Assembly: GCF_947488515.1 (NCBI RefSeq)
Contig: NZ_CANKZF010000002.1
Coordinates: forward strand, 248,001 to 312,000
Direction: 5' to 3'
Length of the DNA stretch: 64,000 nt
Source: an uncultured Nocardioides sp.
GTDB lineage: Bacteria > Actinomycetota > Actinomycetes > Propionibacteriales > Nocardioidaceae
Shown in pieces: positions 9,131-16,499 of this stretch. How positions within the stretch are numbered: the first letter of the stretch is position 1; each line of letters opens with the position of its first letter. The translations under genes and the position numbers were made by a program. A model generated the notes under the pieces. It was not told where the DNA came from. It saw only the letters and a program-made list of their open reading frames with translations, and did not search any database.

Positions 9131-9199
9131 CGGGGTAGTCCAGTGGCGAACGGTCGTCCGAACGACGTTCCGGCAACCAGATCTCACTGGACTACCCCG
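9131..9199. repeat. Perfect 15-bp inverted repeat with nested hairpin
   Basis: CGGGGTAGTCCAGTG at 9131-9145 is exactly complementary to 9185-9199. Inside the 39-bp loop a second, imperfect hairpin forms between about 9148-9157 and 9161-9170. The element lies between the HAD relic and the split-barrel gene and is not an ordinary short-loop terminator. It may be a REP-like element, a protein-binding site or the scar of a mobile palindrome. Confidence 0.75.
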
Positions 9200-9223
9200 G
9201 CGGGGGAGCAGCAGGAAGGTCGC

Positions 9224-9229
9224 TAACCT
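9224..9229 (+). promoter_or_regulatory. Candidate -10 (TAACCT) of a leaderless promoter
   Basis: TAACCT ends 7 nt before ATG 9237, the spacing expected when transcription starts on or next to the start codon. No clear TTGACA-like -35 is present. An upstream AGGAAGG could also act as a ribosome site if the message starts further back. Confidence 0.35.
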
Positions 9230-9236
9230 CGACGGC

Positions 9237-9719
9237 ATGGCCCCGAACATCGCGACGAACACCGAGGTCGGGCTCGACGAGCTGCTCGAGTTCGTACGCC
9301 CGCGCCACCGCATGCTGCTCATCACCGAGCGCGCCGACGGCAGCCCGCAGGCCTCGCCGGTCAGCGGCGGCGTCGACGAGGGCGGACACATCGTCGTGGC
9401 CACCTACCCGCAGCGCGCGAAGACGAAGAACGCACGGCACCGGCCGGGCGTCTCCGTCGTCGTCCTCTCCGACGAGTGGGACGACGCGTGGGTGCAGGTC
9501 GACGGCACGTGCGAGGTGCTCGACGCGAGCGAGGGGGAGCAGGCGCTCGACGCGTTTGTCGACTACTTCCGCTCCATCGCCGGCGAGCACTCCGACTGGG
9601 AGGAGTACCGGCAGGCGATGGTCGACCAGGGCAAGTCGCTGCTCCGGATCACGCCGACCCGCTGGGGCACCGTCTCCACCGGCGGCTTCCCGCCCGAGGT
9701 CGCCGCCCGCCGGTCCTGA
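9237..9719 (+). CDS. Pyridoxamine-5'-phosphate-oxidase-like split-barrel protein (F420- or FMN-binding)
   Basis: A 160-aa split beta-barrel protein of the actinobacterial PPOX-class family. It shows the typical opening strand HRMLLITERADGSPQASPV, a second strand GHIVVATYPQRAKTKNARHRP and the core strand WVQVDGTCEVL. Such proteins bind F420 or FMN (some bind haem or biliverdin) and reduce small molecules. The window contains other F420 enzymes, which makes F420 plausible but not proven. ATG 9237 follows a TAACCT box at 7 nt. Confidence 0.85.
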   Translation: MAPNIATNTEVGLDELLEFVRPRHRMLLITERADGSPQASPVSGGVDEGGHIVVATYPQRAKTKNARHRPGVSVVVLSDEWDDAWVQVDGTCEVLDASEGEQALDAFVDYFRSIAGEHSDWEEYRQAMVDQGKSLLRITPTRWGTVSTGGFPPEVAARRS

Positions 9720-9770
9720 GCGCTGCCGAGGCAGGGCGCCCGTTTCGCGCCGGATGTCACGATGAGGGGC

Positions 9771-10361
9771 ATGCAGACCACCGCCCGTGAGCCCGCCTGG
9801 AAGGGTGCCGCGCTCGTCACCGGTGGGTTCGTCGCGCTGCTGTGGCTGCTCGAGATCTTCGACGCCGCGACGGGCAACCCGCTCGACGCGTACGGCGTCC
9901 AGCCCCGCAGCGAGGACGGGCTGGTCGGGGTGGCGCTCGCGCCGACCCTGCACTTCGGCTTCGACCACCTGGTCAGCAACACCGTCCCGGTGCTGGTGCT
10001 CGGCTTCCTCACCCTCGCGACCGGGCTTGCCCGCGGGCTCGCCGCCACCGCGATCATCTGGGTCGTCGGCGGGCTCGGCGTCTGGCTCTTCGCGCAGCCG
10101 GGCAGCACCCACGCCGGTGCCTCGGTGCTGATCTTCGGGTGGATCGTCTACCTGATCGTCCGCGGCTTCCTCAACCGTCGCACCGTCGAGATCTTCATCG
10201 GGGTTGCGGTCTTCCTGCTCTACAGCGGCGCGCTGCTCGGTGTCCTGCCCGGCCAGCCGGGCGTCTCGTGGCAGGGCCACCTCTTCGGGGCCATCGGTGG
10301 GTTCATCGCCGCACGGGCGCTGACCACCCGCCAGCGGAGTGAGTCGAGCATCACGTACTGA
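9771..10361 (+). CDS. Rhomboid-family intramembrane serine protease
   Basis: A 196-aa membrane protein with about six hydrophobic helices. Rhomboid catalytic features are visible: HxxxN in HFGFDHLVSN (His66 and Asn70), the nucleophile region GASV with Ser118 (the usual motif is GxSG, so the Gly after Ser is replaced by Val), and the general-base His170 in QGHLFGAIGG. It should cleave membrane-spanning segments of other proteins. ATG 9771 is chosen over ATG 9762 because GAGGGG lies just upstream. Confidence 0.88.
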   Translation: MQTTAREPAWKGAALVTGGFVALLWLLEIFDAATGNPLDAYGVQPRSEDGLVGVALAPTLHFGFDHLVSNTVPVLVLGFLTLATGLARGLAATAIIWVVGGLGVWLFAQPGSTHAGASVLIFGWIVYLIVRGFLNRRTVEIFIGVAVFLLYSGALLGVLPGQPGVSWQGHLFGAIGGFIAARALTTRQRSESSITY

Positions 10362-10399
10362 TCGGTAACGAACCCCGGACGGGTCCCTCGTCCGGCTCC

Positions 10400-10405
10400 T
10401 AGCCT
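10400..10405 (+). promoter_or_regulatory. Candidate -10 (TAGCCT) of a leaderless promoter
   Basis: TAGCCT is followed by exactly 7 nt and then ATG 10413. There is no Shine-Dalgarno-like sequence in the short gap, so a leaderless message is the simplest reading. Confidence 0.4.
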
Positions 10406-10412
10406 GCCCGTC

Positions 10413-10880
10413 ATGCGCGCTCTCGCCCTCCGCCCCCTCGCCCCCGCCGCACTCCTGGCCGTCCTGCTCGTCCCCGCCCTCGCCGCCTGCGGCGGCGGTG
10501 CCGACGCCACCACCGAGGCGTCCACGGCGGCCTCGCAGGCCGAGGACGAGGCGCTCGCCGACTGGCAGTCAGCGCTCGAGGACGAGCTCGGCACCGGCAC
10601 CTTCGACTTCGCCGCCCTGCGGCAGACCGCGACCGCCGACTGCGTCCGCACCGACGTCGGCGACTGGACGGTCGAGCTGGCGCTCAGTGGCGACCTGTCC
10701 ACCTCGAGCCTCACCCGCATCGGCCTCGAGCACGCCTGCGCCGACGTGGTGCCGGCCTTCGACGAGGCCGTGACCACCGTCGAGCAGGCGGCCGACCCCC
10801 TCGACCTGGTCTGCGGCCCCGACGTCGAGCTCTCGGCCGAGGCAGCCCTCTCCGCCGACCTGGTCTGCGCCAACCGCTAG
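10413..10880 (+). CDS. Small secreted lipoprotein of unknown function
   Basis: A 155-aa protein with a lipoprotein signal: positively charged start, hydrophobic core and lipobox LAAC with the lipidated Cys at residue 26. A Gly/Ala/Thr/Ser/Glu linker follows, then an acidic domain with three further cysteines (in DCVRTD, HACAD and LVCGPD), possibly forming a disulphide. I do not recognise the domain. It ends 7 bp from the convergent oxidoreductase relic. Confidence 0.75.
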   Translation: MRALALRPLAPAALLAVLLVPALAACGGGADATTEASTAASQAEDEALADWQSALEDELGTGTFDFAALRQTATADCVRTDVGDWTVELALSGDLSTSSLTRIGLEHACADVVPAFDEAVTTVEQAADPLDLVCGPDVELSAEAALSADLVCANR

Positions 10881-10887
10881 GACGACC

Positions 10888-12311
10888 TCACTCGGCGGCG
10901 CTCGGGCGCTTGAGGAGCGGCCGGGTCGCGGGACCCTCGAGCACCTCCCCGTCGGGCGAGAAGCGGGAGCCGTGCAGCGGGCAGTCCCACGTCTCCTCGG
11001 CGTCGTTCCACTTCAGCAGACCGCCGAGGTGGGTGCAGACGCCGACGATGCCGCACTGGTTGGCCTGGGCCGGTCCGGCGTTGCCGGGCAGCCGCTCACG
11101 AGCGGTGCGCACGGCCCCGGTGACGACTGCCGCGCCGACGCCGAGGTTGATCCGGGCGATCTCGGCGGCGTTGGAGGCCGACGACGGCCGGCCGCTGAGG
11201 GTCTGCGCCCACGACGGCAGGTCGCCGAGGATGTCGGAGGAGATCGCGCGGGCGGCCACGACCGCGTTGGTCATGCCCCACTTCTCGTAGCCGGTGGCGA
11301 CGTGGATCCGGTCGCCCCGCCACAGCGGTCCGACGTAGGGCACCCCGTCGGGGCTGCCGTAGTCCTGGGCCGACCAGTGGTGGGTCTCGGTGGTGGCGGG
11401 GTACCACTTCGCCGCCCACCCCCGGAGCCGGTCGAGGTGTGCGAGGTGGGAGTCCGTACGACCCACCACGTGGCCGGCGCCGCCCACGACGAGCGTGCCG
11501 CCGGGGGCATCGCGCACCGACCGGGCGTCGGACCCGGCCGAGAGGTACATCCCCTCCATCGGCCCGGCGCCGTCGAGGGCCAGCACGTAGGAGCGTTGCG
11601 GCTCGAGCCGGGCGAAGTGCAGCCCGCGGTCGAGGATCGGGGTACCGGTGGCGAGCACGAGGTGGTCGGCGGTCAGGGTCTCGCCGCCCTCGAGGCGGAC
11701 GGTGGGACGCCCGCCCTTCGAGACCGATCGCACGCGGTGGCCCTGGTGCAGGGTGCCGCCGTGCGCGCGCAGCTGGTCCGCGAGCGCCGCGAGGACGTCC
11801 ATGGCGTCGAGCTGGGCCTGCTCGGCGAGCGTCGTCGCGGCCACGTGGGGGAAGGGCACGTCGAGGGTGTCGCGCCACTCGACGGCCAGGCCGAGCGCGG
11901 CGGCGGCCCGGTGCTCCTTCTCGACCGACGAGCGCTCCTGCTCGTCGGCGGCGTACGTCACCGCGGTGCGGCGCTGGTAGGGGACGGCGTGGTCGTCGCA
12001 GAACCGCAGCAGCCACTCCATGCCCTCGCGGTTGGCATCGACGTAGGCCGCCGCGACCTCCTCGGACTGGTGGCTGCGGATGCGGGACAGGTGGGTGCCC
12101 TGGAGCAGCGAGACCTTGCCGGTGGTGCGGCCGGTGGTGACCGCGCCGACCTGGCGGGCCTCGACGCACGCGACCCGCAGCCCGGCGCGGGCGAGCAGGA
12201 GGCTGGTGGTCAGGCCGGTCAGCCCACGACGAGCGCGTCCAGGGCGTCCCCGGAGCCGGGCAGCGGGTCGTCGGCGATCGGCGACGCCCGGTCGAGCCAG
12301 AGCGAGGTCAC
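10888..12311 (-). pseudogene. FAD-dependent oxidoreductase with C-terminal Rieske domain, frameshifted in the GxGxxG loop
   Basis: From GTG 12311 the frame gives a normal N-terminus (MTSLWLDRASPIADD...DALVVG) that meets TGA at about 12222-12224, where the family would continue G-A-G-L-T-G-L. Bases after this encode TGLTTSLLLARAGLRV in another frame, which runs on to the stop at 10888. A loss of 7 bp (or another 3n+1 number) inside the dinucleotide-binding loop explains it. The rest is intact: a DadA-like flavoprotein body and a Rieske [2Fe-2S] domain with CTH...CPLH near the C-terminus. A fragment restarting at ATG 12021 (377 aa) would lack the FAD-binding fold. The 41-aa gene upstream overlaps GTG 12311 by 4 bp. 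Confidence 0.8.
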
Positions 12312-12433
12312 GACTCGTCCTCCTCGGCGTCGTCGTCGTCGGTGGGGCTCACCTCGGCGTTCACCGGGTCGGTGTCGAGGTGGGTCTGCGGGTCGGTCCA
12401 GGGCTCCTGCGACCGATCGTCGGACGGACTCAT
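12308..12433 (-). CDS. 41-aa acidic small protein coupled to the oxidoreductase
   Basis: The ATG at 12433 is preceded by a strong ribosome site (AGGAGGAAGAG). It opens a 41-codon frame beginning MSPSDDRSQEPWTDPQ and ending in a run of Asp/Glu (DDDDAEEDES). The stop overlaps the GTG of the oxidoreductase (GTGA), which argues that it is really translated and couples the two genes. It is strongly acidic, with no membrane segment or cysteine. Function unknown. A sigma-B-like promoter lies upstream at 12478-12502. Confidence 0.65.
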   Translation of the reverse strand: MSPSDDRSQEPWTDPQTHLDTDPVNAEVSPTDDDDAEEDES

Positions 12434-12477
12434 CTCTTCCTCCTGGGGGTGCGCGGACGTCTGAGGACGCGCTCTCC

Positions 12478-12502
12478 GTACCCCGTAGACCGGCTCTCAG
12501 TC
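12478..12502 (-). promoter_or_regulatory. Sigma-B-type promoter for the small acidic gene and oxidoreductase
   Basis: On the minus strand GACT (12502-12499), 15 nt, GGGTAC (12483-12478). This matches the G-N-N-T, 14-16 nt, GGGTA(C/T) pattern known for Streptomyces sigma-B promoters. A leader of about 40 nt with a good ribosome site follows before ATG 12433. Confidence 0.45.
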
Positions 12503-12509
12503 GGGGGGC

Positions 12510-12535
12510 GTATGCACTCCACCCCTGAGGGGTAC
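12510..12535 (+). promoter_or_regulatory. Sigma-B-type promoter pointing right, with no gene directly downstream
   Basis: GTAT (12510-12513), 16 nt, GGGTAC (12530-12535) on the plus strand. No plus-strand gene follows until 13481, but a hairpin lies 50-100 nt downstream. It is divergent from, and nearly abuts, the minus-strand promoter at 12478-12502. Confidence 0.4.
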
Positions 12536-12542
12536 ACCTCAG

Positions 12543-12641
12543 TCACGCCGGGGTTGTCCCGCCACGACCCCGGCGACCAACGCGAGACCCGCCGGTCTTG
12601 ACCTCCCGTACGCCGTGGAGGTGACTCCGGCGGGTTTCGTA
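12543..12641 (+). ncRNA. Candidate small RNA between a sigma-B-like promoter and a hairpin
   Basis: If the promoter at 12510-12535 fires, transcription would begin near 12543 and meet the hairpin at 12587-12635, which is followed by TTTCGT. That would give an RNA of about 95 nt. It lies in the gap after the HAD gene. There is no open frame of note. This is inferred from signals only. Confidence 0.22.
12587..12635. terminator. Two-tier hairpin, possible bidirectional terminator
   Basis: The outer stem is ACCCGCCGG (12587-12595) with CCGGCGGGT (12627-12635); the inner stem is ACCTCC (12601-12606) with GGAGGT (12617-12622). On the plus strand it is followed by TTTCGT; on the minus strand it lies 30-80 nt beyond the HAD stop at 12669. 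Confidence 0.4.
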
Positions 12642-12668
12642 CGTGCCCACCACGTGGCATGCGGCTGC

Positions 12669-13358
12669 TCAGGTCGTCGGGCCACCCGGCAGCGTGAGCG
12701 TCCCGCCCTCGAGGTGGTCGAGCAGGTCGCGCGGGCCGTCGTGGACCTGCGACGCGCCGGTGGAGCTGAGCCGCTCGGCGCTGACGCCACCGCTGCGCAG
12801 CCCGATGCACGCCACCCCGGCGGCCTCGGCGGACAGCACGTCCCAGACGGCGTCGCCGATGACGATCGCCTGGCCGCCACCGGCCCGCTCGATCGCGAGC
12901 TCGACCATGTCGGGCGCGGGCTTGGTCGCGGCGTCGTCCGATCCGGTCACGATCGCCGTCAGGTGGTGGCGTACGCCGACGAGATCGAGCATGTCGTCGA
13001 CGAGGTCGGCCTCCGACGAGCTGGCCAGCACGAGCCGGTGCCCGTGGCCGGCGAGCGCCTCCACCAGGTCGGCGGCACCGTCGAGGGCGCACACGGTCCG
13101 GAGGTGCGAGCGGAAGTAGTCGTCGTGCAGCTTGCGGACGTCATCGCCCACGGCAGTCTCGGCGGGGTCCCCCGCGACGTGGGCGACGAGCCGGTCGCCG
13201 CCCATCCCGATCGCCTCGTGGATGCGCACGGCGCTCACGTGCAGGCCGACGTCGTGGAACGCCGCGTGCCAGGCAACGACATGCTGGTAGACGGAGTCGA
13301 CGAGCGTGCCGTCCAGGTCGAGGACGATGACGGGATGGTGGAGTGTGTCCGCGCTCAC
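12669..13358 (-). CDS. HAD-superfamily hydrolase (phosphoglycolate phosphatase-like)
   Basis: A HAD hydrolase with nucleophile motif DLDGTLVDS, motif II VLASSS, motif III Lys in TKPAPD and motif IV GDAVWDV, with a helical cap of the beta-phosphoglucomutase/Gph type between motifs I and II. It should dephosphorylate a small phospho-metabolite. The frame is open to an ATG at 13391, but GTG 13358 is chosen (229 aa, VSADTLHHP...). A GGGTAC box sits 9 nt before it, inside what would otherwise be coding sequence, and the first 11 residues of the longer form are not family-like. Confidence 0.85.
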   Translation of the reverse strand: MSADTLHHPVIVLDLDGTLVDSVYQHVVAWHAAFHDVGLHVSAVRIHEAIGMGGDRLVAHVAGDPAETAVGDDVRKLHDDYFRSHLRTVCALDGAADLVEALAGHGHRLVLASSSEADLVDDMLDLVGVRHHLTAIVTGSDDAATKPAPDMVELAIERAGGGQAIVIGDAVWDVLSAEAAGVACIGLRSGGVSAERLSSTGASQVHDGPRDLLDHLEGGTLTLPGGPTT

Positions 13359-13367
13359 GGCAGCGTC

Positions 13368-13393
13368 GTACCCCCGCGGGTGGGGCTGCATGC
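13368..13393 (-). promoter_or_regulatory. Sigma-B-type promoter of the HAD gene
   Basis: Minus strand: GCAT (13393-13390), 16 nt, GGGTAC (13373-13368), then 9 nt to GTG 13358. The geometry implies a leaderless or near-leaderless message and supports the shorter protein start. Confidence 0.42.
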
Positions 13394-13480
13394 GCCACCG
13401 CCCGCGCGGGTGTGGTGTGGCCTTTGCCGTCGGAGGAGCATCAAGGGCTCAGGCAACACCGATGTGTCGAGGGGATCGTC

Positions 13481-14158
13481 ATGGAGCTGCTGCCGCAGAG
13501 TCGGGAGGCGTTGGACGAGTACGTGACGGCGTCCATCGATGACATGGAAGGCCTGCTGCGGGTGATCGAGGGCTGGGCCGTGCGATCGGTGCCGGACTGC
13601 GTCGCGCTGAGTGTCACCCTGCTCGACGAGGACCTGACCTTCACCCTGGTCGACCGGGACGCGACCAGCGCGCCCGCGCACGACGGCGCCGCCCCGCACG
13701 AGACCCACGATGCCGGGCCGGGCCCGCCGCCGGACGTGGCCCACCCGCTCGACGAGCTCGACTGGGCCGACATGGCCCGCGAGCGAGCGTTCGGCTCCAT
13801 CGCGAGCACCGTGTGCCTGCCGGTCGTCGAGCAGGGACGCGCGGTGCTCAACATCGACCTCTACGCCTCCACGGCCCACGCGTTCAGCGACCGGATCGAC
13901 GGCCTCGTCGAGGCGCTGGGAGCATGGCAGGCGGGCGCGGTCACCAACGCGGACCTCGGGTTCGAGACCCTCCGTCGCGCGGAGCACGCACCCGCGAAGC
14001 TCCGCGAGCAGCGCCTCATCGACGTGGCCGTGGGCCTCGTCGCGGCGCGGATGGCGGTCACCACCGACATGGCGGCAGTGATGCTGAGCGAGGCCGCCGA
14101 GCGTGCCGGGGTCTCCGAGTCCGACGCGGCCTGCGTGGCCCGGGTGCTGCTGGCCTAG
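13481..14158 (+). CDS. GAF-like plus ANTAR-like regulator
   Basis: A 225-aa protein. The N-terminal about 150 residues look like a GAF sensor: a helix, VALSVTLLDEDLTFTLV strands, then SIASTVCLPVVEQGRAVLNIDLY and a long linker helix. The C-terminal about 55 residues (LIDVAVGLVAARMAVTTDMAAVMLSEAAERAG) have the three-helix ANTAR pattern, which binds RNA and prevents transcription termination. The ATG at 13481 has GAGGGG upstream. It lies 52 bp before the LuxR-type gene and may form a unit with it, although that gene also has its own sigma-B-like box. Confidence 0.78.
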   Translation: MELLPQSREALDEYVTASIDDMEGLLRVIEGWAVRSVPDCVALSVTLLDEDLTFTLVDRDATSAPAHDGAAPHETHDAGPGPPPDVAHPLDELDWADMARERAFGSIASTVCLPVVEQGRAVLNIDLYASTAHAFSDRIDGLVEALGAWQAGAVTNADLGFETLRRAEHAPAKLREQRLIDVAVGLVAARMAVTTDMAAVMLSEAAERAGVSESDAACVARVLLA

Positions 14159-14176
14159 GACGTCACCTTCCGGGGC

Positions 14177-14201
14177 GTATGCGCCCCGCCCATCGGGGTA
14201 C
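14177..14201 (+). promoter_or_regulatory. Sigma-B-type promoter of the LuxR-type gene
   Basis: GTAT (14177-14180), 15 nt, GGGTAC (14196-14201), then 9 nt to ATG 14211. The flanking bases GGGGCGTATGC...GGGGTAC are also found in the promoter at 12505-12535. Confidence 0.5.
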
Positions 14202-14210
14202 TGCAGGCCC

Positions 14211-14879
14211 ATGCAACGACCTATTGCCCCCGTCACGCGCCACGTCAAGGTGGCCATCATGGAGGAGAGCGAGCTCGTCGTCCACGGCCTCCGCGCCATG
14301 CTCGAGCCCCACTCCGCGCTGATCACCGTGGTGGCACACCGGGCCGACGGTCCGGCGCCCCTGTGCGACCTCACGCTCTACGAACCCCACCGACGCACCG
14401 CCGGCGTACGCCCCGCTCCGCAGCGCTTCCCGACCCGCATGGTCGCCTTCGGCTGGGACTGCAGCCCCGAGGCCGTCTCCACCGAGATGTCTCGCGGCGC
14501 GGCCGGCTTCGTCAGCAAGTGGCTGCCGGCCCGCCGCCTCGTGTGGAACCTCCTCCAGGTCGCCGACGGCCGCGTCGTCGTCGACGCGTGGACGGGCCAG
14601 GCCGATGCGGAGAAGGCGGCAGCCGAGAAGTGGCCGCTGACCCAGCGTGAGACCGAGGTGCTCTCGATGATCGCGGCCGGCAAGGCCAACCGCGACATCG
14701 CTGAGGAGACCAACCTGAGCATCAACTCGGTGAAGTCCTACATCCGTGGCGCCTACTCCAAGATCGAGGTGACCTCGCGCTCGCAGGCCGTGCTCTGGGC
14801 CATCCAGCACGGGCTCCTGATGTCCCACGAGCCGGAGCAGCAGCCCCGTCCCCGCGTGAACGCCTACGCCGCTCGCTGA
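14211..14879 (+). CDS. LuxR/NarL-type DNA-binding response regulator with atypical receiver
   Basis: A 222-aa two-domain regulator. The C-terminal LuxR HTH is clear (LTQRETEVLSMIAAGKANRDIAEE...SVKSYIRGAYSKIEV). The N-terminus resembles a receiver (VKVAIMEESELVVHGLRAMLE; late FVSKW at the position of the usual Lys), but the acidic pocket is incomplete: MEES replaces the DD pair, and no clear phospho-acceptor Asp stands in the expected strand. It may therefore work without phosphorylation. ATG 14211 lies 9 nt after GGGTAC. The stop overlaps the next gene (TGATG), so both are co-translated. Confidence 0.85.
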   Translation: MQRPIAPVTRHVKVAIMEESELVVHGLRAMLEPHSALITVVAHRADGPAPLCDLTLYEPHRRTAGVRPAPQRFPTRMVAFGWDCSPEAVSTEMSRGAAGFVSKWLPARRLVWNLLQVADGRVVVDAWTGQADAEKAAAEKWPLTQRETEVLSMIAAGKANRDIAEETNLSINSVKSYIRGAYSKIEVTSRSQAVLWAIQHGLLMSHEPEQQPRPRVNAYAAR

Positions 14880-15844
14880 TGACCCGCTTCGGCTACTTCC
14901 TCTCCTGCGAGGAGTACGCCCCCGACGAGCTGCTCGAGCAGGCGCGGCTCGCCGAGCGGGCCGGGTTCGACAGCCTCTGGATCAGCGACCACTTCCACCC
15001 GTGGAACAACGCCCAGGGGCAGTCGCCGTTCGTGTGGTCGATGATCGGGGCGGTCGCACAGGTGTGCGACCTCCCGGTCACCACCGCCGTCACCTGCCCG
15101 ACGGTGCGCACCCACCCGGCGATCGTCGCGCAGGCGGCGGCCACGTCCGCCGTGCTGCTCGGCGAGGGGCGCTTCACCCTCGGCGTGGGCACCGGTGAGG
15201 CGCTCAACGAGCACGTGCTCGGTGACGTGTGGCCCCACGCGGAGCTGCGGCTCGAGATGCTCGAGGAGGCCGTGGAGGTGATCCGCGAGCTGTGGACGGG
15301 TGAGGTGGTGTCCCGCGAGGGACGGCACTACACCGTCGACACGGCCCGCATCTACACGCTCCCCGACCAGCCGCCGCCGATCTACATGAGCGCCTTCGGC
15401 CCGAAGGCGCTCGACGTGGCGGGTCGCATCGCCGACGGCTTCATCACCACCCAGCCCGACGCCGAGGCGGTGCAGACGTTCCGCGCCGCCAAGGGCGCCG
15501 ACGCCCCGACGCAGGCGGGCTTCAAGGTCGCCTGGGGTCCCACCCGCGACGAGGCGATCGACGCGGCGTACGAGCTGTGGCCGAACTCCGGTGTCCCGGG
15601 CGAGCTCAGCCAGGTGCTGCCCAGCCCGCAGCACTTCGAGCAGGCCAGCGAGCTGGTCACGCGCGAGGCGTTCGCCGAGAAGGGCGCCTTCGGGCCCGAC
15701 GTCGCCGAGCACGTGGAGGCCTACGCGCCGTTCGTCGACGCCGGCTTCGACGAGGTGTACGTCGCCAACATGGGACCGCACTACGCCGACCTGATCGCGG
15801 CCTACGGGTCCGACGTGCTCCCGCAGCTGCGCGGCTCGCGCTAG
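14879..15844 (+). CDS. LLM-class F420-dependent oxidoreductase (Fgd-related family)
   Basis: A 321-aa bacterial-luciferase-like TIM-barrel enzyme. The typical segments are present: YFLSCEEY start, SLWISDHFHPW, TAVTCPTVRTHPAIVAQAAAT and [12 protein letters not shown]. They place it in the F420-dependent family related to glucose-6-phosphate dehydrogenase but outside true Fgd. It transfers hydride between F420 and an unknown alcohol or other substrate. It is translationally coupled to the LuxR regulator. Confidence 0.88.
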   Translation: MTRFGYFLSCEEYAPDELLEQARLAERAGFDSLWISDHFHPWNNAQGQSPFVWSMIGAVAQVCDLPVTTAVTCPTVRTHPAIVAQAAATSAVLLGEGRFTLGVGTGEALNEHVLGDVWPHAELRLEMLEEAVEVIRELWTGEVVSREGRHYTVDTARIYTLPDQPPPIYMSAFGPKALDVAGRIADGFITTQPDAEAVQTFRAAKGADAPTQAGFKVAWGPTRDEAIDAAYELWPNSGVPGELSQVLPSPQHFEQASELVTREAFAEKGAFGPDVAEHVEAYAPFVDAGFDEVYVANMGPHYADLIAAYGSDVLPQLRGSR

Positions 15845-15861
15845 CTAGCTCCTCGCCGCCC

Positions 15862-16323
15862 TCAGCCGTCGTACTCGGGGTCGCCCTCGACGTCTGCCGG
15901 CTTCGCCTCGTGGCCCTCGCGCCCGCGGGTGCGGCGCAGCTCCTTCATCTCCGCCTCGAAGACGTGGCGCTGCCCGTCCATCAGCTCGTCGAGGGCGCGC
16001 TGGTGCAGGCCCTTGGCGCGGGCGTAGAAGCCGTCGTCGAACGCCTCGACCATCTGGAACGACCACATGCCCGGCAGCGGGTTCTGGCCCAGCACGTCGC
16101 GGTCCATCGCATCGGCGACGTCGTCGTGGCCCGCCTCGCGCACGAGCTCCTCGGCCTCCTCCAACGTCGACTCCGCGCTGCCCATGAGGCGGTGGAAGGC
16201 ATAGAGGTGGCCGCGCGCGTCCTCGACGTGGTCGAGGGCCGCCGACAGCTTGCCGACCGCCTCGACGGTCGCGTCGGTGACCCCGTCGGGCCGGCGGTGC
16301 TCGGGGGAGGGCTGGTCGTCCAT
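15862..16323 (-). CDS. Conserved helical protein of unknown function
   Basis: A 153-aa mostly helical, acidic protein (MDDQPSPEHRRPDGVTD..., AFHRLMGSAESTLEEAEELV, WSFQMVEAFDDGFYARAKGLH). The regular helices with His/Glu give it a four-helix-bundle look, but no metal site can be assigned. ATG 16323 is used rather than the longer frame because the extension is Pro/Gly/Arg-rich and GAACCT lies 6 nt before GGAGC-ATG. It is divergent from the alcohol dehydrogenase. Confidence 0.65.
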   Translation of the reverse strand: MDDQPSPEHRRPDGVTDATVEAVGKLSAALDHVEDARGHLYAFHRLMGSAESTLEEAEELVREAGHDDVADAMDRDVLGQNPLPGMWSFQMVEAFDDGFYARAKGLHQRALDELMDGQRHVFEAEMKELRRTRGREGHEAKPADVEGDPEYDG

Positions 16324-16499
16324 GCTCCGAGGTTCACAGACGGCGAGGGGCGGCCACCACCTGCCAACGGGCGGGTCGTCCGCGGTCGGGCGGTCGGGCC
16401 CGCGGGACGCATGGACGGCCCCGTCCGGGGGCACTGGCTGTCCACGCATTCCCACCGAATCCCAGACGCAGCACGACCGACCGAGGAGGTCACCGCTCG

